The notes below the pieces were generated by a model, which had not been told where the DNA came from, searched no databases, and saw nothing but the letters and a program-made list of their open reading frames with translations. From an uncultured bacterium (GTDB lineage: Bacteria > Vulcanimicrobiota > Xenobia > Xenobiales > Xenobiaceae), in contig CAKUBG010000011.1 of assembly GCA_934636825.1 (NCBI GenBank), positions 8,253 to 72,252 of the forward strand: a stretch of DNA of 64,000 nt, read 5' to 3'. Both the position numbers and the translations under genes were made by a program. This document shows positions 8,923-17,577 of the stretch, in pieces. Position 1 is the stretch's first letter. Each line of letters starts with the position of its first letter.

Positions 8923-9277
8923 AAATATAAATCCCATCAACCAAATTAAACAACAAAATTGCGTTACCGGATCTGTTATTCCTGCCCGATCAAGTAAACG
9001 CTCTCTACTCTGCGCGATAAGTTTCAAAACGAAGAATAAAAGGACTAGATATCACGTAACAATACAAAATGTTATTATATAGTTTTTATTTTACTACATT
9101 TAGTAGAGGACATTTATAGTTGATACAATAGGTGGGAGTTGATTCTTTGGTTTTAAATTGATAGAGTTGAAACGCGTGCTCACGGAAAAAAAACGCGCGA
9201 CCAGGTGTTTTTAACGTGTTCTTGTTCTGTGTGTAGAGCCTTACTTTGTACAGAAAGTTTGAGCCATCTGAATATAT
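8923..9277. other. Divergent intergenic region (355 bases), probably promoters only
   Basis: No coding or structured-RNA signal seen. A possible promoter for the DMT gene is TTGATT (9139-9144), 17 bases, TAGAGT (9162-9167). A short palindrome TACTACATTTAGTA lies at about 9092-9105. The neighbouring ATTATA is a -10 candidate for the minus-strand gene, without a convincing -35. Confidence 0.3.
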
Positions 9278-10303
9278 ATGTTATCTCGTTCTAAGCAGGT
9301 TTTGTTTTCTCTGCTACTCTTAGCTGTCGCAGCCATCTGGGGAGCTTCATTTATGGTTATGAAGGACGTCCAAGAGATAGTCCCCATGAACTATATTTTG
9401 GCTATTCGCTTTGGTGTAGCTGCCGTAGGACTTGCTTATTTTCTCTATCAGGGACGAGATAAATTCGGCTGGGAGTTGCTCAAACACGGTTTCCTTGTCG
9501 GCACTTTGCTCTACTTTGCCTATGCAGTTCAGTCGTACGGGCTTTTCTTTACTACCGTAAGTAAAAATGCGGTATATTGTGGACTTAACGTAGTAGTTGT
9601 GCCTTTCTTAGCTTGGGCTTTATATCGCGAACGAATTGCTATACCAGTATATGCGGCAGCCATTCTGGTTTTTATGGGCGTCTATTGTATTGCCGGCCCG
9701 ATTTCTGTAGACAGCTTTAACTACGGAGATTTGCTCTCTTTATCTAGTGCAGTTTTATTTGCCGCCCATATTATTGCCGTATCCAGATGTTCTAAAACTT
9801 CAGAATTGTTGCCTTTAAGTTGCTTGCAATTCGTTTTTGCCTCTATGTGGGGTTGGGTATTTGCCATTTTCGGCAAGCCTTTTCCGGCCGAGCTCACTTG
9901 GTCTGAATGGGGAGGTTTGGCTTGGTTGGCCATTATGGCCACTTTGCTGGCTATTACCATGATGAATATAGGCATTAAGTATATAAATCCCACAGTTACA
10001 GCAGTTATTTTTGCCACAGAATCTCCCTTTGCTTGTATGTGCGGAGTTTTCTTTAAAAACGATCCTATGACTAGCCGCATAGCTCTGGGTATAGCTTTGG
10101 TTTTTGTAGCTTTAGTCTCTTCTCAATTAGGTGGTCCCTCTTCTGAAAATACCGCTGAATCAAAGTCTGAATCAGAGTCTTCACCTGACGATAAACAGAC
10201 ACTTTCCTCCGATACTGCGCAAGATTCTACCCAAACTGATCAAGTTGATAGAAAAGAACTTACTTTGTCTCCTGTACAAATTTCCGAATTGGATAGGCCC
10301 TAG
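9278..10303 (+). CDS. EamA/DMT-family transporter
   Basis: 341 residues. About ten hydrophobic helices in two repeats; the start (LLAVAAIWGASFMVMKD) and the second-half motif (ATLLAITMMNIGIKYINPTVTAVIFATESPFACMCG) are hallmarks of EamA drug/metabolite transporters. The last ~50 residues are hydrophilic, Ser/Glu/Asp/Gln-rich and probably cytoplasmic; this tail is unusual for the family. Substrate unknown. No strong ribosome-binding site precedes the ATG. Confidence 0.85.
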   Translation: MLSRSKQVLFSLLLLAVAAIWGASFMVMKDVQEIVPMNYILAIRFGVAAVGLAYFLYQGRDKFGWELLKHGFLVGTLLYFAYAVQSYGLFFTTVSKNAVYCGLNVVVVPFLAWALYRERIAIPVYAAAILVFMGVYCIAGPISVDSFNYGDLLSLSSAVLFAAHIIAVSRCSKTSELLPLSCLQFVFASMWGWVFAIFGKPFPAELTWSEWGGLAWLAIMATLLAITMMNIGIKYINPTVTAVIFATESPFACMCGVFFKNDPMTSRIALGIALVFVALVSSQLGGPSSENTAESKSESESSPDDKQTLSSDTAQDSTQTDQVDRKELTLSPVQISELDRP

Positions 10304-10532
10304 CCAACAGGTCGACATTCTGCCCAAAATTAAGCCTTTGGCAGGGTTTAAGACTTTCTTTAGCTAAACAGACACGGGTATGTTTCGGCTCGCTTTGCGC
10401 TGCGGCCTGAACATATTCTTTTCTAAAAGCGTTGGAAACATAAATGGTTCCGTTCCTTAGACAGAGAGCATATAAAAAAGGTCTGCGGCCCGTCTCCAGC
10501 GCACTTCCCTTATTTTTAAAGGAGAGGCCGTC

Positions 10533-11759
10533 ATGGCAAAAATTTTAGTATACTCAGAAGCCAGCCGCAGTCAGATTTATCCTCTCGTTCCCACTTTACT
10601 TAAACTGACTGAAAACGGCCACAAAGTAATTGTCAAAACCGGACGTCACTGTGTAGAGACCTTGCGCAGAGCTGGTTTGGAAGCCTCTCCTATTTCCGAC
10701 TATGTAGAATTTTTTCGCTTGGACGACTGGCAATGTGACACATACGAACAATCTCTGAGCAAGCTTATCGAATACTTGATTCGTCGTTCTCGCTTTGATT
10801 TTAACGATTTCGCCGCAGCCCTGCGCTATGACAGCCCGGATCTAGTCATTGTGAATGCCAGTTGTTTAGGAGCAGCCGCCGGAGCCATGGCTTCCAAAAT
10901 GCCTGTAGTCAGTTGGAGTGCCGATTTAGTTCCCTTCCCTGCTCAGGGTATTCCTTTATTTGGCCCCGGCTTACCCTATTCGCAAGGTGCTTTTGGAGCT
11001 ATCAAAAATTGGGCTCGCTCCGGCTCTATCCAAAAATGTTTCGAATGTGAACTTGATCATTTTAATGATTTCCTTTTGAAACTGGGTATTCTTCCCTTGC
11101 GAGATATGCAAAATTGGTGTTCACAATTGCCCAATTTCCTTTATTTTACTTCTGAGCCTTTCGAATATCCGCGTCCCTGGCCAAGCAATGTCAATTTAGT
11201 AGGCCCTTGCCATTGGGAGCCCTCTATCGATTCTGAACTAGAGATAGCTAACGATTCTCGTCAGATCATTTTGGTCAGTTTAGGCTGTTCTTATCAAGAT
11301 AATGCTTACTTGCTTAAACAAACTGTAGCGGCTATGCCTTCCAATAGCTATCAAGTAGTAGCTACTACGTGCAGCATTACCTTAGATGAATTTAAAAATA
11401 TGGATGAGGCTATAGTAACCCGCTTTGCTTCTCATAATAAGATTTTACAGAGAGCTTCTTGCGCAGTCTGTTGCGGAGGTTTGGGTTTTGTGCAAAAAGC
11501 TTTATCTCACGGAGTACCTGTTTGCGTAGTTCCTCAAGTACGCTCCCAGTTGGAAGTAGCTCAGCGTGTCTTAAATTCTAATGTCGGCACTACTCTTGAA
11601 GCTAAAAAAATTACTCCCAGCGCTTTAAATTCAGCTATTCGCAAAGCTATAGACAAACGTCGTAAAGTGCAAGAAATGGCCGAAGTTTTCAGCGATGCTG
11701 AAACTGCTGACAAGTGTGTACATATTATCGAAAACATTTTGGCACAAAGTCAAAAATAA
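10533..11759 (+). CDS. GT1-family glycosyltransferase (MGT/UGT-like)
   Basis: 408 residues, ATG preceded by AAAGGAGAGG. N-terminal half opens with AKILVYSEASRSQIYPLVP, the acceptor-domain start of GT-B enzymes of the macrolide/UDP-glycosyltransferase type. The C-terminal nucleotide-sugar site is ILQRASCAVCCGGLGFVQKA then SHGVPVCVVPQ, corresponding to the xHGGxG(T/S)..E(A/S)L..GVP signature, but the His is replaced by Cys (CCGG for THGG). Catalysis is usually by the N-terminal His/Asp pair, so the enzyme may still be active. Acceptor unknown; a lipid or small hydrophobic acceptor is a reasonable guess for the family. Confidence 0.72.
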   Translation: MAKILVYSEASRSQIYPLVPTLLKLTENGHKVIVKTGRHCVETLRRAGLEASPISDYVEFFRLDDWQCDTYEQSLSKLIEYLIRRSRFDFNDFAAALRYDSPDLVIVNASCLGAAAGAMASKMPVVSWSADLVPFPAQGIPLFGPGLPYSQGAFGAIKNWARSGSIQKCFECELDHFNDFLLKLGILPLRDMQNWCSQLPNFLYFTSEPFEYPRPWPSNVNLVGPCHWEPSIDSELEIANDSRQIILVSLGCSYQDNAYLLKQTVAAMPSNSYQVVATTCSITLDEFKNMDEAIVTRFASHNKILQRASCAVCCGGLGFVQKALSHGVPVCVVPQVRSQLEVAQRVLNSNVGTTLEAKKITPSALNSAIRKAIDKRRKVQEMAEVFSDAETADKCVHIIENILAQSQK

Positions 11760-11798
11760 ATAGTTTTTCATAACACAATAAAGAGAATTTGCAATCTA

Positions 11799-12431
11799 AT
11801 GGACTTTAAGAATACTAATTGTCAAAACTTTTTAGATATGCTGGCTTCTAAAGCTCCTGTGCCCGGAGGCGGTGGAGCTTCAGCTCTAGTGGGAGCGTTG
11901 GGGACAGCCCTAGGTCACATGACTGGAGCTCTAACTGTAGGCAAAAAGAGATATGCCGAATTTGAGCCAGAACTTCAGTCGTTGCAAAAAGAGTTGCAAC
12001 AGTTGCAACAGGAGCTAATCGATCTCATAGAGGAAGACGCCCGGGCCTTTGAACCGCTGGCAGCAGCTTACAAACTTCCTAAAGAGACCGAAGAAGAGAA
12101 GTTGCACAAAGAAGCGATTATTGAAAAAGCGCTTTACTCAGCCAGTTTGGCTCCTTTGCGCGTTATGGAAAAATGTGCTCGCGCTATAGAAATATTGGAA
12201 ATTATGGCTCTCAAAGGCTCACGCTTGGCGATAAGCGATGCTGCTTCAGGCGCTTCTTTTTGTCGAGCAGCTTTAGAGGCAGCCGCTCTAAATGTTTTTA
12301 TCAATACAAAAGCTATGACAAATAGGATAAATGCTCAAGAGTTGAACAAACAAGCTGACGTCATCTTAAACGAATATTTGCCGCGAGCTGAGGCTATTTA
12401 CAGTCAGATAGCCAAACAACTGAGAAATTAA
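11799..12431 (+). CDS. fchA: Methenyl-THF cyclohydrolase / formimino-THF cyclodeaminase (FchA)
   Basis: 210 residues. The N-terminus (FLDMLASKAPVPGGGGASAL) is the diagnostic glycine-rich start of the FTCD_C/FchA fold, followed by an all-alpha domain with a conserved ALYSASLAPLRVMEKC stretch and DAASGASFCRAALEAAALNV. Family members convert 5-formimino-THF to 5,10-methenyl-THF plus ammonia or act as a methenyl-THF cyclohydrolase. It lies 13 bases upstream of folD, so the two almost certainly share a transcript. The FolD here lacks the usual cyclohydrolase lysine, which makes the cyclohydrolase role for this protein attractive. Confidence 0.85.
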   Translation: MDFKNTNCQNFLDMLASKAPVPGGGGASALVGALGTALGHMTGALTVGKKRYAEFEPELQSLQKELQQLQQELIDLIEEDARAFEPLAAAYKLPKETEEEKLHKEAIIEKALYSASLAPLRVMEKCARAIEILEIMALKGSRLAISDAASGASFCRAALEAAALNVFINTKAMTNRINAQELNKQADVILNEYLPRAEAIYSQIAKQLRN

Positions 12432-12444
12432 GCGAGGTCGTTTT

Positions 12445-13314
12445 GTGCCTTTAATTTTAGACGGAAAAGTTATTACCCAAGAAATTGCCAAACATTTGCA
12501 TATAGAATCCCAACAGCTTAAAGACAAAGGCATAGAGCCTATGTTGGCTACCATACGTTTGGGCGAACGCGAAGATGATATAGCTTATGAAAGAGCCGCT
12601 TCTAAACGTTGCCTTTCTGTGGGCATTAAAGTACACAATATCGTATTGTCGGCCAATACCGAGCAAAAAGCTTTGCTTGAGCAAATAAATATTCTTAATA
12701 ATGATCCAAAAGTACACGGCATCCTCGTTTTTATGCCTTTGCCCGGTCATATAGACAAAAATACGATCTGTGCCGCTTTAGATCCGCGTAAAGACGCCGA
12801 TGGTATTACACTTACTTCGCAAGTAGGAGTTTATACCGGTCGTCCGCAAATGGGCTTTCCACCTTGCACAGCTCAAGCTTGCATGGAAATTATTAAGTAT
12901 TACGGCTTTAATATCGAAGGCAAAAATGCCGTCGTGTTGGGAAGAAGTCAAATTGTGGGCAAACCGGCGGCCATGTTGCTTCTGGAAGAAAATGCCACCG
13001 TAACTATATGTCATAGTTATAGTAAAGAGGCCTTCGCTTTAGCTAAAAAAGCAGATTTACTGATTACGGCTGTTGGCCAACCGAATCTGGTAGACAAGAA
13101 ATACTTGCATCCGGGACAAATAGTTATAGACGTAGGTACAAGCGTAAATGCACAAGGCAAACTTTGTGGCGATGTTTGTTGGCAAGATGCTCAAGTAGTG
13201 CAAGCTGTTACGCCAGTTCCCGGCGGCGTAGGGGCCGTTACCAATGTCATTTTGGCTAAACATGTTATTCAAGCTGCACAAGCAATTTCAGGTCAAAGCC
13301 AAAAACAACTTTAG
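12445..13314 (+). CDS. folD: FolD-type methylene-THF dehydrogenase (clostridial variant)
   Basis: 289 residues, GTG start with GCGAGG upstream. FolD motifs: KVHGILVFMPLPGHID (~96), DGITL, GFPPCTAQACMEI, VVLGRSQIVGKPAAMLL (NADP site, ~167) and AVTPVPGGVGAVT (~253). In bifunctional FolD the YxxxK motif supplies the lysine needed for cyclohydrolase activity; here the segment reads YERAASKRC, with Ala where that Lys should be and a Lys two positions later. The same YER..xKRC form is known to me from clostridial FolD homologues found with FchA. Forms C1 units (methylene- to methenyl-THF) in the cytosol; co-transcribed with fchA. Confidence 0.9.
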   Translation: MPLILDGKVITQEIAKHLHIESQQLKDKGIEPMLATIRLGEREDDIAYERAASKRCLSVGIKVHNIVLSANTEQKALLEQINILNNDPKVHGILVFMPLPGHIDKNTICAALDPRKDADGITLTSQVGVYTGRPQMGFPPCTAQACMEIIKYYGFNIEGKNAVVLGRSQIVGKPAAMLLLEENATVTICHSYSKEAFALAKKADLLITAVGQPNLVDKKYLHPGQIVIDVGTSVNAQGKLCGDVCWQDAQVVQAVTPVPGGVGAVTNVILAKHVIQAAQAISGQSQKQL

Positions 13315-13350
13315 CTGAAGCTCGAAAGCAGTAGTTTAATTATACTTGCC

Positions 13351-13404
13351 AATAGCTGAGTGAGTTGTCGTTTTTCTCCAAGGCGGCTCACTCAGCTATT
13401 TTAT
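13351..13404. terminator. Bidirectional terminator overlapping the AIM24 stop codon
   Basis: AATAGCTGAGTGAG pairs exactly with CTCACTCAGCTATT (14 bp), followed by TTTATTTT. It serves folD on the plus strand and contains the stop codon (13396-13398) of the convergent AIM24 gene. Confidence 0.85.
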
Positions 13405-14292
13405 TTTGGGATACATATACTCTTCATCGCCATGAACAGCCACAAAACCGCCGCCGGTAAACACTATTTGCATAATATCTACCACACCGCGATTCATTAA
13501 ATTCATACGACTGACGTCGGCTTGCACTTTCAACTCGGCTCTACCACTCCAAGCCAAAGCCTTTATAGGCAAGCAAGTGAGCGGATTAGTGACTGTACAA
13601 GGCAAGGCAATCGGCCAACCGCAAGAGCAGAAAGCTACCCAACCGTGCCCTTCCAGGCGCAGAGAGTACATACCACCCACAGTTAGGCCGACCGCATTGC
13701 CGATCATTTGTACTTTGTGTTCTAAGCTGTCCTCAAAAGCCAAAACGGCCGTCCCTTGCAAATTGATCACTTCATTATCTAAATAGACAAAAAAGATTCT
13801 GTGGGCGCCATTGGCTAAATATATTTGACCTCGCCCCTGAGCTACACCAAAAACCGAAGTTTCACCGGTAAAAGCCTTATACAAAAATAAGCTTAAGCTT
13901 TCATTTAGCAGCTCCGGATCTCTGGCAAATTTTATTTGTCCACAATGAGCAGCTACATTAACCGGACGCAACCAAATTAAGCCGTCAACTTCGGCTTGCA
14001 TCATCGATTCGTTGAGCAAACGAAAGGGACAAGCAGACACCGGGCGCTTGGCTCTTTCTCGGGCCAATTCTGCCAAGTACGGATTCTGAAGTGTATTTTC
14101 GTGCTCGGCTGAATTGGCTTCGAGCTTGTCCGCTGCCTCAAGCTCAGAATCAGTTTCTCCAGCTAAAAGTTGCGACTCGGCAATAAGCACCGAACCGCTC
14201 TTTATGCGAGTGCAAGCAAAAAAACTGCGCACACTCTCAAACCGATACGGCAATGAGGCTGAAGATGTCGGACAAGCTCGAAAGTCATTCAT
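13396..14292 (-). CDS. AIM24/TIGR00266-family protein
   Basis: 298 residues from the ATG at 14292, six bases after the prfC stop; a longer frame overlapping prfC is unlikely. The beta-helix-like C-terminal half shows the family pattern: DGLIWLRPVNVAAHCG, FTGETSVFGVAQGRGQIYLA, GTAVLAFEDSLEHKVQ and GEDEEY-like end. The family (mitochondrial AIM24 and bacterial homologues) has no firmly assigned biochemical role. The first ~100 residues, rich in Ser/Glu/Ala, are not part of the domain. Probably co-transcribed with prfC. Confidence 0.65.
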   Translation of the reverse strand: MNDFRACPTSSASLPYRFESVRSFFACTRIKSGSVLIAESQLLAGETDSELEAADKLEANSAEHENTLQNPYLAELARERAKRPVSACPFRLLNESMMQAEVDGLIWLRPVNVAAHCGQIKFARDPELLNESLSLFLYKAFTGETSVFGVAQGRGQIYLANGAHRIFFVYLDNEVINLQGTAVLAFEDSLEHKVQMIGNAVGLTVGGMYSLRLEGHGWVAFCSCGWPIALPCTVTNPLTCLPIKALAWSGRAELKVQADVSRMNLMNRGVVDIMQIVFTGGGFVAVHGDEEYMYPKIK

Positions 14293-14297
14293 GACAA

Positions 14298-15959
14298 TTA
14301 GCGAGGACTCACAGACAGGAATTGCAGCTTGGGATTTCTTTCTGCCGTGTAGTCCAAGTCCCACTCAGAAGGGAAAAGACAAACTAAACGGTCGTTGCCA
14401 TCAGCTACTTTTAAAGCTAAACGCGAAGGCTCAAAAGTTTCCAAATCTTCGGGAGTACCGACTACCCATCTGGCTAAACGGAAAGACATAGGTTCAAATC
14501 TAGCATCTACACCGTAATCAGTTTTCAAACGATGAGCCACAACTTCAAATTGCAGCTGACCGACAGCACCCATAATAGGCATACGGGTACTCTCCTCCGG
14601 CGGCCAGAAAATTTGAATAGCGCCCTCACGCTGCAGCAAATCTAAAGCTTTATTGAATTGTTTGCGTCGCGAAGGATCGTCTACAATCACACGACAGAAG
14701 TGTTCCGGCGGGAATAAAGGAATAGGATCGTAATGAACGTCCTCTCCCTCAACTAAAGTATCTCCCAAAACAAGTTCGCCGGAGTTAACTAAACCGACAA
14801 CATCTCCGGGGAAAGCTTCATCAACAGTTTCGCGCTCTTGGGCAAATAAACGCTGAGGATAAGTTAAGCGAATAACTTCACCAGTGCGAGCGCAATGTAC
14901 TTTCATGCCACGCTCAAAACGGCCGGTACAAATGCGCAGAAAGGCTACACGATCACGGTGACGAGGGTTCATATCAGCCTGAATCTTGAAAACAAAACCG
15001 GAAAAAGAGGGCGTCTCCGGAGGGATCAAACCTTTATCGCTATTGCGAGCCGGCGGAGAGGGAACCATATCGATAAACTGATCTAAGAAAAGCTGCACGC
15101 CGAAATTGGTTAAAGCACTACCAAAGAAGACCGGAGTGATTTCACCGCGATAGAAAGCTTCTTTATCAAATTCTTCGCCAGCCAATTGCAAAAGTTCAAT
15201 TTCTTCGCTGAAATTTTGGAAAATATCGGAAGGAACTAAAGAAGCCACTTCCTCGGAATGGGGATCAACTATTTTAACTTCAGCTTTGCGGGCACCATGA
15301 TCGCGTCTTTCAAAAAGATGCAAACGACCGGTAGAAGGTTCAAATACGCCCTTAAAGTGTTCTCCACTACCCAAAGGCCAGTTCATAGGCACAGTATGAA
15401 CGTTGAGCACTCGCTCAATTTCTCCAGTAAGTTCCAAAGGATCCAAACTGGGACGGTCGAGCTTGTTAATAAAAGTCACCATAGGAATGTGGCGGCGCTT
15501 ACATACTTCGAAAAGCTTGAGAGTTTGGGCCTCAATACCTTTTGCGGCATCAAGAACCATAATCACACTATCCACAGCCAAAAGAGTACGGTAGGTATCT
15601 TCACTGAAGTCTTGGTGACCGGGAGTATCCAGCAAATTGAGCAAGCAACCATTATATTCAAAGCTCAAAACCGTAGAACTTACGGAAATACCACGCTGCT
15701 TTTCGATTTCCATAAAGTCGGAAGCGGCACTGTTCTGCGAGCGACGGGCTCTAACAACGCCGGCCAAATTGACGGCGCCTCCGTAAAGGAGCAATTTTTC
15801 CGTAAGAGTGGTCTTACCAGCGTCAGGGTGAGAAATAATAGCAAAAGTACGTCTTCTGCGAATTTCTTTTTCTATGCGTTCATCGACAGCAAGCGCATTG
15901 GTAGCAGCAACTTGTCCATTGTCGACAACTTCGGCATTTATTTGTGTGTTGTCGTCCAT
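14298..15959 (-). CDS. prfC: Peptide chain release factor 3 (RF3)
   Basis: 553 residues, ATG preceded by TGAGGAA. GTPase motifs in order: HPDAGKTTLTEKLLLYGGA (G1, ~43), EIEKQRGISVSS (~87, the RF3-specific form), DTPGHQDFSEDTYRTL (G3) and NKLDRPS (G4). The remainder follows EF-G-like domain II and the RF3 C-terminal domain. RF3 recycles RF1/RF2 from the ribosome after peptide release. The ~25-residue N-terminal extension (Asp/Asn/Val-rich) before the GTPase domain is longer than usual. It follows the GspF-type gene after an interval with a weak hairpin. Confidence 0.95.
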   Translation of the reverse strand: MDDNTQINAEVVDNGQVAATNALAVDERIEKEIRRRRTFAIISHPDAGKTTLTEKLLLYGGAVNLAGVVRARRSQNSAASDFMEIEKQRGISVSSTVLSFEYNGCLLNLLDTPGHQDFSEDTYRTLLAVDSVIMVLDAAKGIEAQTLKLFEVCKRRHIPMVTFINKLDRPSLDPLELTGEIERVLNVHTVPMNWPLGSGEHFKGVFEPSTGRLHLFERRDHGARKAEVKIVDPHSEEVASLVPSDIFQNFSEEIELLQLAGEEFDKEAFYRGEITPVFFGSALTNFGVQLFLDQFIDMVPSPPARNSDKGLIPPETPSFSGFVFKIQADMNPRHRDRVAFLRICTGRFERGMKVHCARTGEVIRLTYPQRLFAQERETVDEAFPGDVVGLVNSGELVLGDTLVEGEDVHYDPIPLFPPEHFCRVIVDDPSRRKQFNKALDLLQREGAIQIFWPPEESTRMPIMGAVGQLQFEVVAHRLKTDYGVDARFEPMSFRLARWVVGTPEDLETFEPSRLALKVADGNDRLVCLFPSEWDLDYTAERNPKLQFLSVSPR

Positions 15960-16047
15960 ATTTTCCTCATTTTTAGCAGCGCCTAAAAGCGCTTCACTAC
16001 TTTATTATATATCAGTAATTTTTGGCAAAGCCCCTAGCAACGAAGGA

Positions 16048-16078
16048 AGCCGTCCCCAGCTCTAAGCTGACGACGGCT
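16048..16078 (-). terminator. Hairpin between the GspF-type gene and prfC
   Basis: AGCCGTC pairs with GACGGCT, with a nested CAGCT/AGCTG stem inside. It follows the stop of the upstream minus-strand gene, but no T-run follows, so termination would be weak or it may be an mRNA-processing site. Confidence 0.4.
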
Positions 16079-16097
16079 CCCAATTAAGGCTTAAATT

Positions 16098-17315
16098 TTA
16101 GAATTTGCCCACCAAATCGTAAACGGGCAAGAATACAGCCAGCAAGACATAACCTACGACCAGACCCATGAAGAAGATCATGATAGGCTCGAGCATGGAA
16201 GTGAGAGCTTCTAATACGTGTTCAACTTCCAAATCGTAGAAATCGGCCAACTTGTCGAGCAAAGTGGGTAAGTTACCGGTCTCTTCACCTACAGCAATCA
16301 TTTGATAAAGCATAGGCGGGAAAATTTTATATTTCTTAATAGGTTCGGAAAGGCGCATACCTTGCTTCAAACCCATTTGTACTTCCAAAAGGATATCACC
16401 GATAACGGAGTTACCTACTGCCTTACTGACAATTTCCAAAGAGTGAACTACAGGAACACCGCTGGCGATCAAGGTGCCTAAAGTACGGCAGAAGCGAGAA
16501 AGAGCCACTTTTTGAATAACCGGGCCAATCAAGGGCATGTCCAACATCATACCGTCAAGAGCGCGTTTGCCTTTCTCAGTACGGACGTATTGACCGACAA
16601 AGTAGGAAACCAAACCAATAACTGCCAAAGTGCTGACAACCACGAAAGGATTGGTGGCCATTTTGGTAATCCAAATAAGGCTGCGAGTAATGGCAGGAAG
16701 CTGAACATCGATACCTTCAAACAGAGCTACGAAGGTAGGGAATACGTAGTTGACCAGTACAAAAGTGACCAAACAGCAAGCACCAAATACTACCAAAGGA
16801 TAGGTGGTGGCTGAAGATACCTTGGCGCGTAAACGAACTTCACGCTCAAGCAAGTTGGCCAAACGCTCCATAATATCGCCCATAGAGCCGGACATTTCTC
16901 CAGCTCGAACCATGGCTATGTAAAGCTGATCGAAGACCAAAGGATGCTTACTCATAGATTTGGCCAACGTATAACCCATGCGGATATCGTCATGGACTTC
17001 ACGCACAGCACGACTCAGCGGCCCGTTGAGAGTTTGACGGCCTAAACCATCTAAACTTCGCACAGTGGAAATACCGGAGTTAAAGAGTACAGCAAACTGC
17101 CTAGTAAAAATAGCCAGAGCATACAAATCGGCTCTCTCAAAACGAGCAGTTAAATCTTTAATGATACGAGTGGGGTCGCGACGCTCTTTGATAGTCGTTA
17201 CGGTATAACGAATATTACGCAAGTCGCGAATCACGGCTTGCTTGTCGGGAGCCTCTACAGTTCCGTCGACACTTCGTCCTCTTGAGTCTACTGCAGTATA
17301 ATCAAAAACCGGCAT
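16098..17315 (-). CDS. GspF/PilC-type inner membrane platform protein
   Basis: 405 residues from the ATG at 17315, giving the canonical start MPVFDYTAVDSRGR; an in-frame GTG at 17345 would add ten residues. Two T2SSF domains: the first (~68-192) contains FTRQFAVLFNSGISTVRSL and REVHDDIRMGYTLAKSM; the second (~270-393) contains FCRTLGTLIASGVPVVHSLEIV and YKIFPPMLYQMIAVGEETGNL, each followed by hydrophobic helices, the last at the C-terminus. It is the polytopic platform of type IV pili or type II secretion. No ATPase, pilin or secretin gene is adjacent, so which machine it serves is open. Confidence 0.9.
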   Translation of the reverse strand: MPVFDYTAVDSRGRSVDGTVEAPDKQAVIRDLRNIRYTVTTIKERRDPTRIIKDLTARFERADLYALAIFTRQFAVLFNSGISTVRSLDGLGRQTLNGPLSRAVREVHDDIRMGYTLAKSMSKHPLVFDQLYIAMVRAGEMSGSMGDIMERLANLLEREVRLRAKVSSATTYPLVVFGACCLVTFVLVNYVFPTFVALFEGIDVQLPAITRSLIWITKMATNPFVVVSTLAVIGLVSYFVGQYVRTEKGKRALDGMMLDMPLIGPVIQKVALSRFCRTLGTLIASGVPVVHSLEIVSKAVGNSVIGDILLEVQMGLKQGMRLSEPIKKYKIFPPMLYQMIAVGEETGNLPTLLDKLADFYDLEVEHVLEALTSMLEPIMIFFMGLVVGYVLLAVFLPVYDLVGKF

Positions 17316-17577
17316 AGCGCTGATTATTCTCCAATTCTCCGGCACCGACTGAACTCAAAAAATCGGCACCAACTCTACTCTCTTGCTAAAAAGGCTACTC
17401 TTTCTTCTACATACCTGCCTTTTCCCCTAGTAGCACCGACACAAAATTAGTCCCCTATATTTCTTTCTGAAGTTAGAAAAAAACCGAACTAAAAAAACAG
17501 CCAAAAATTCGATAAGTATCCACCGAATAGCACCTTTAGCAGGGCCACCAACATCTAAAGCGAACAGGTTCGGCACT

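Noticed and set aside
15258..15986. Plus-strand open frame of 242 codons
   Set aside because: Lies opposite prfC, a well-conserved gene; the translation has no recognisable features.
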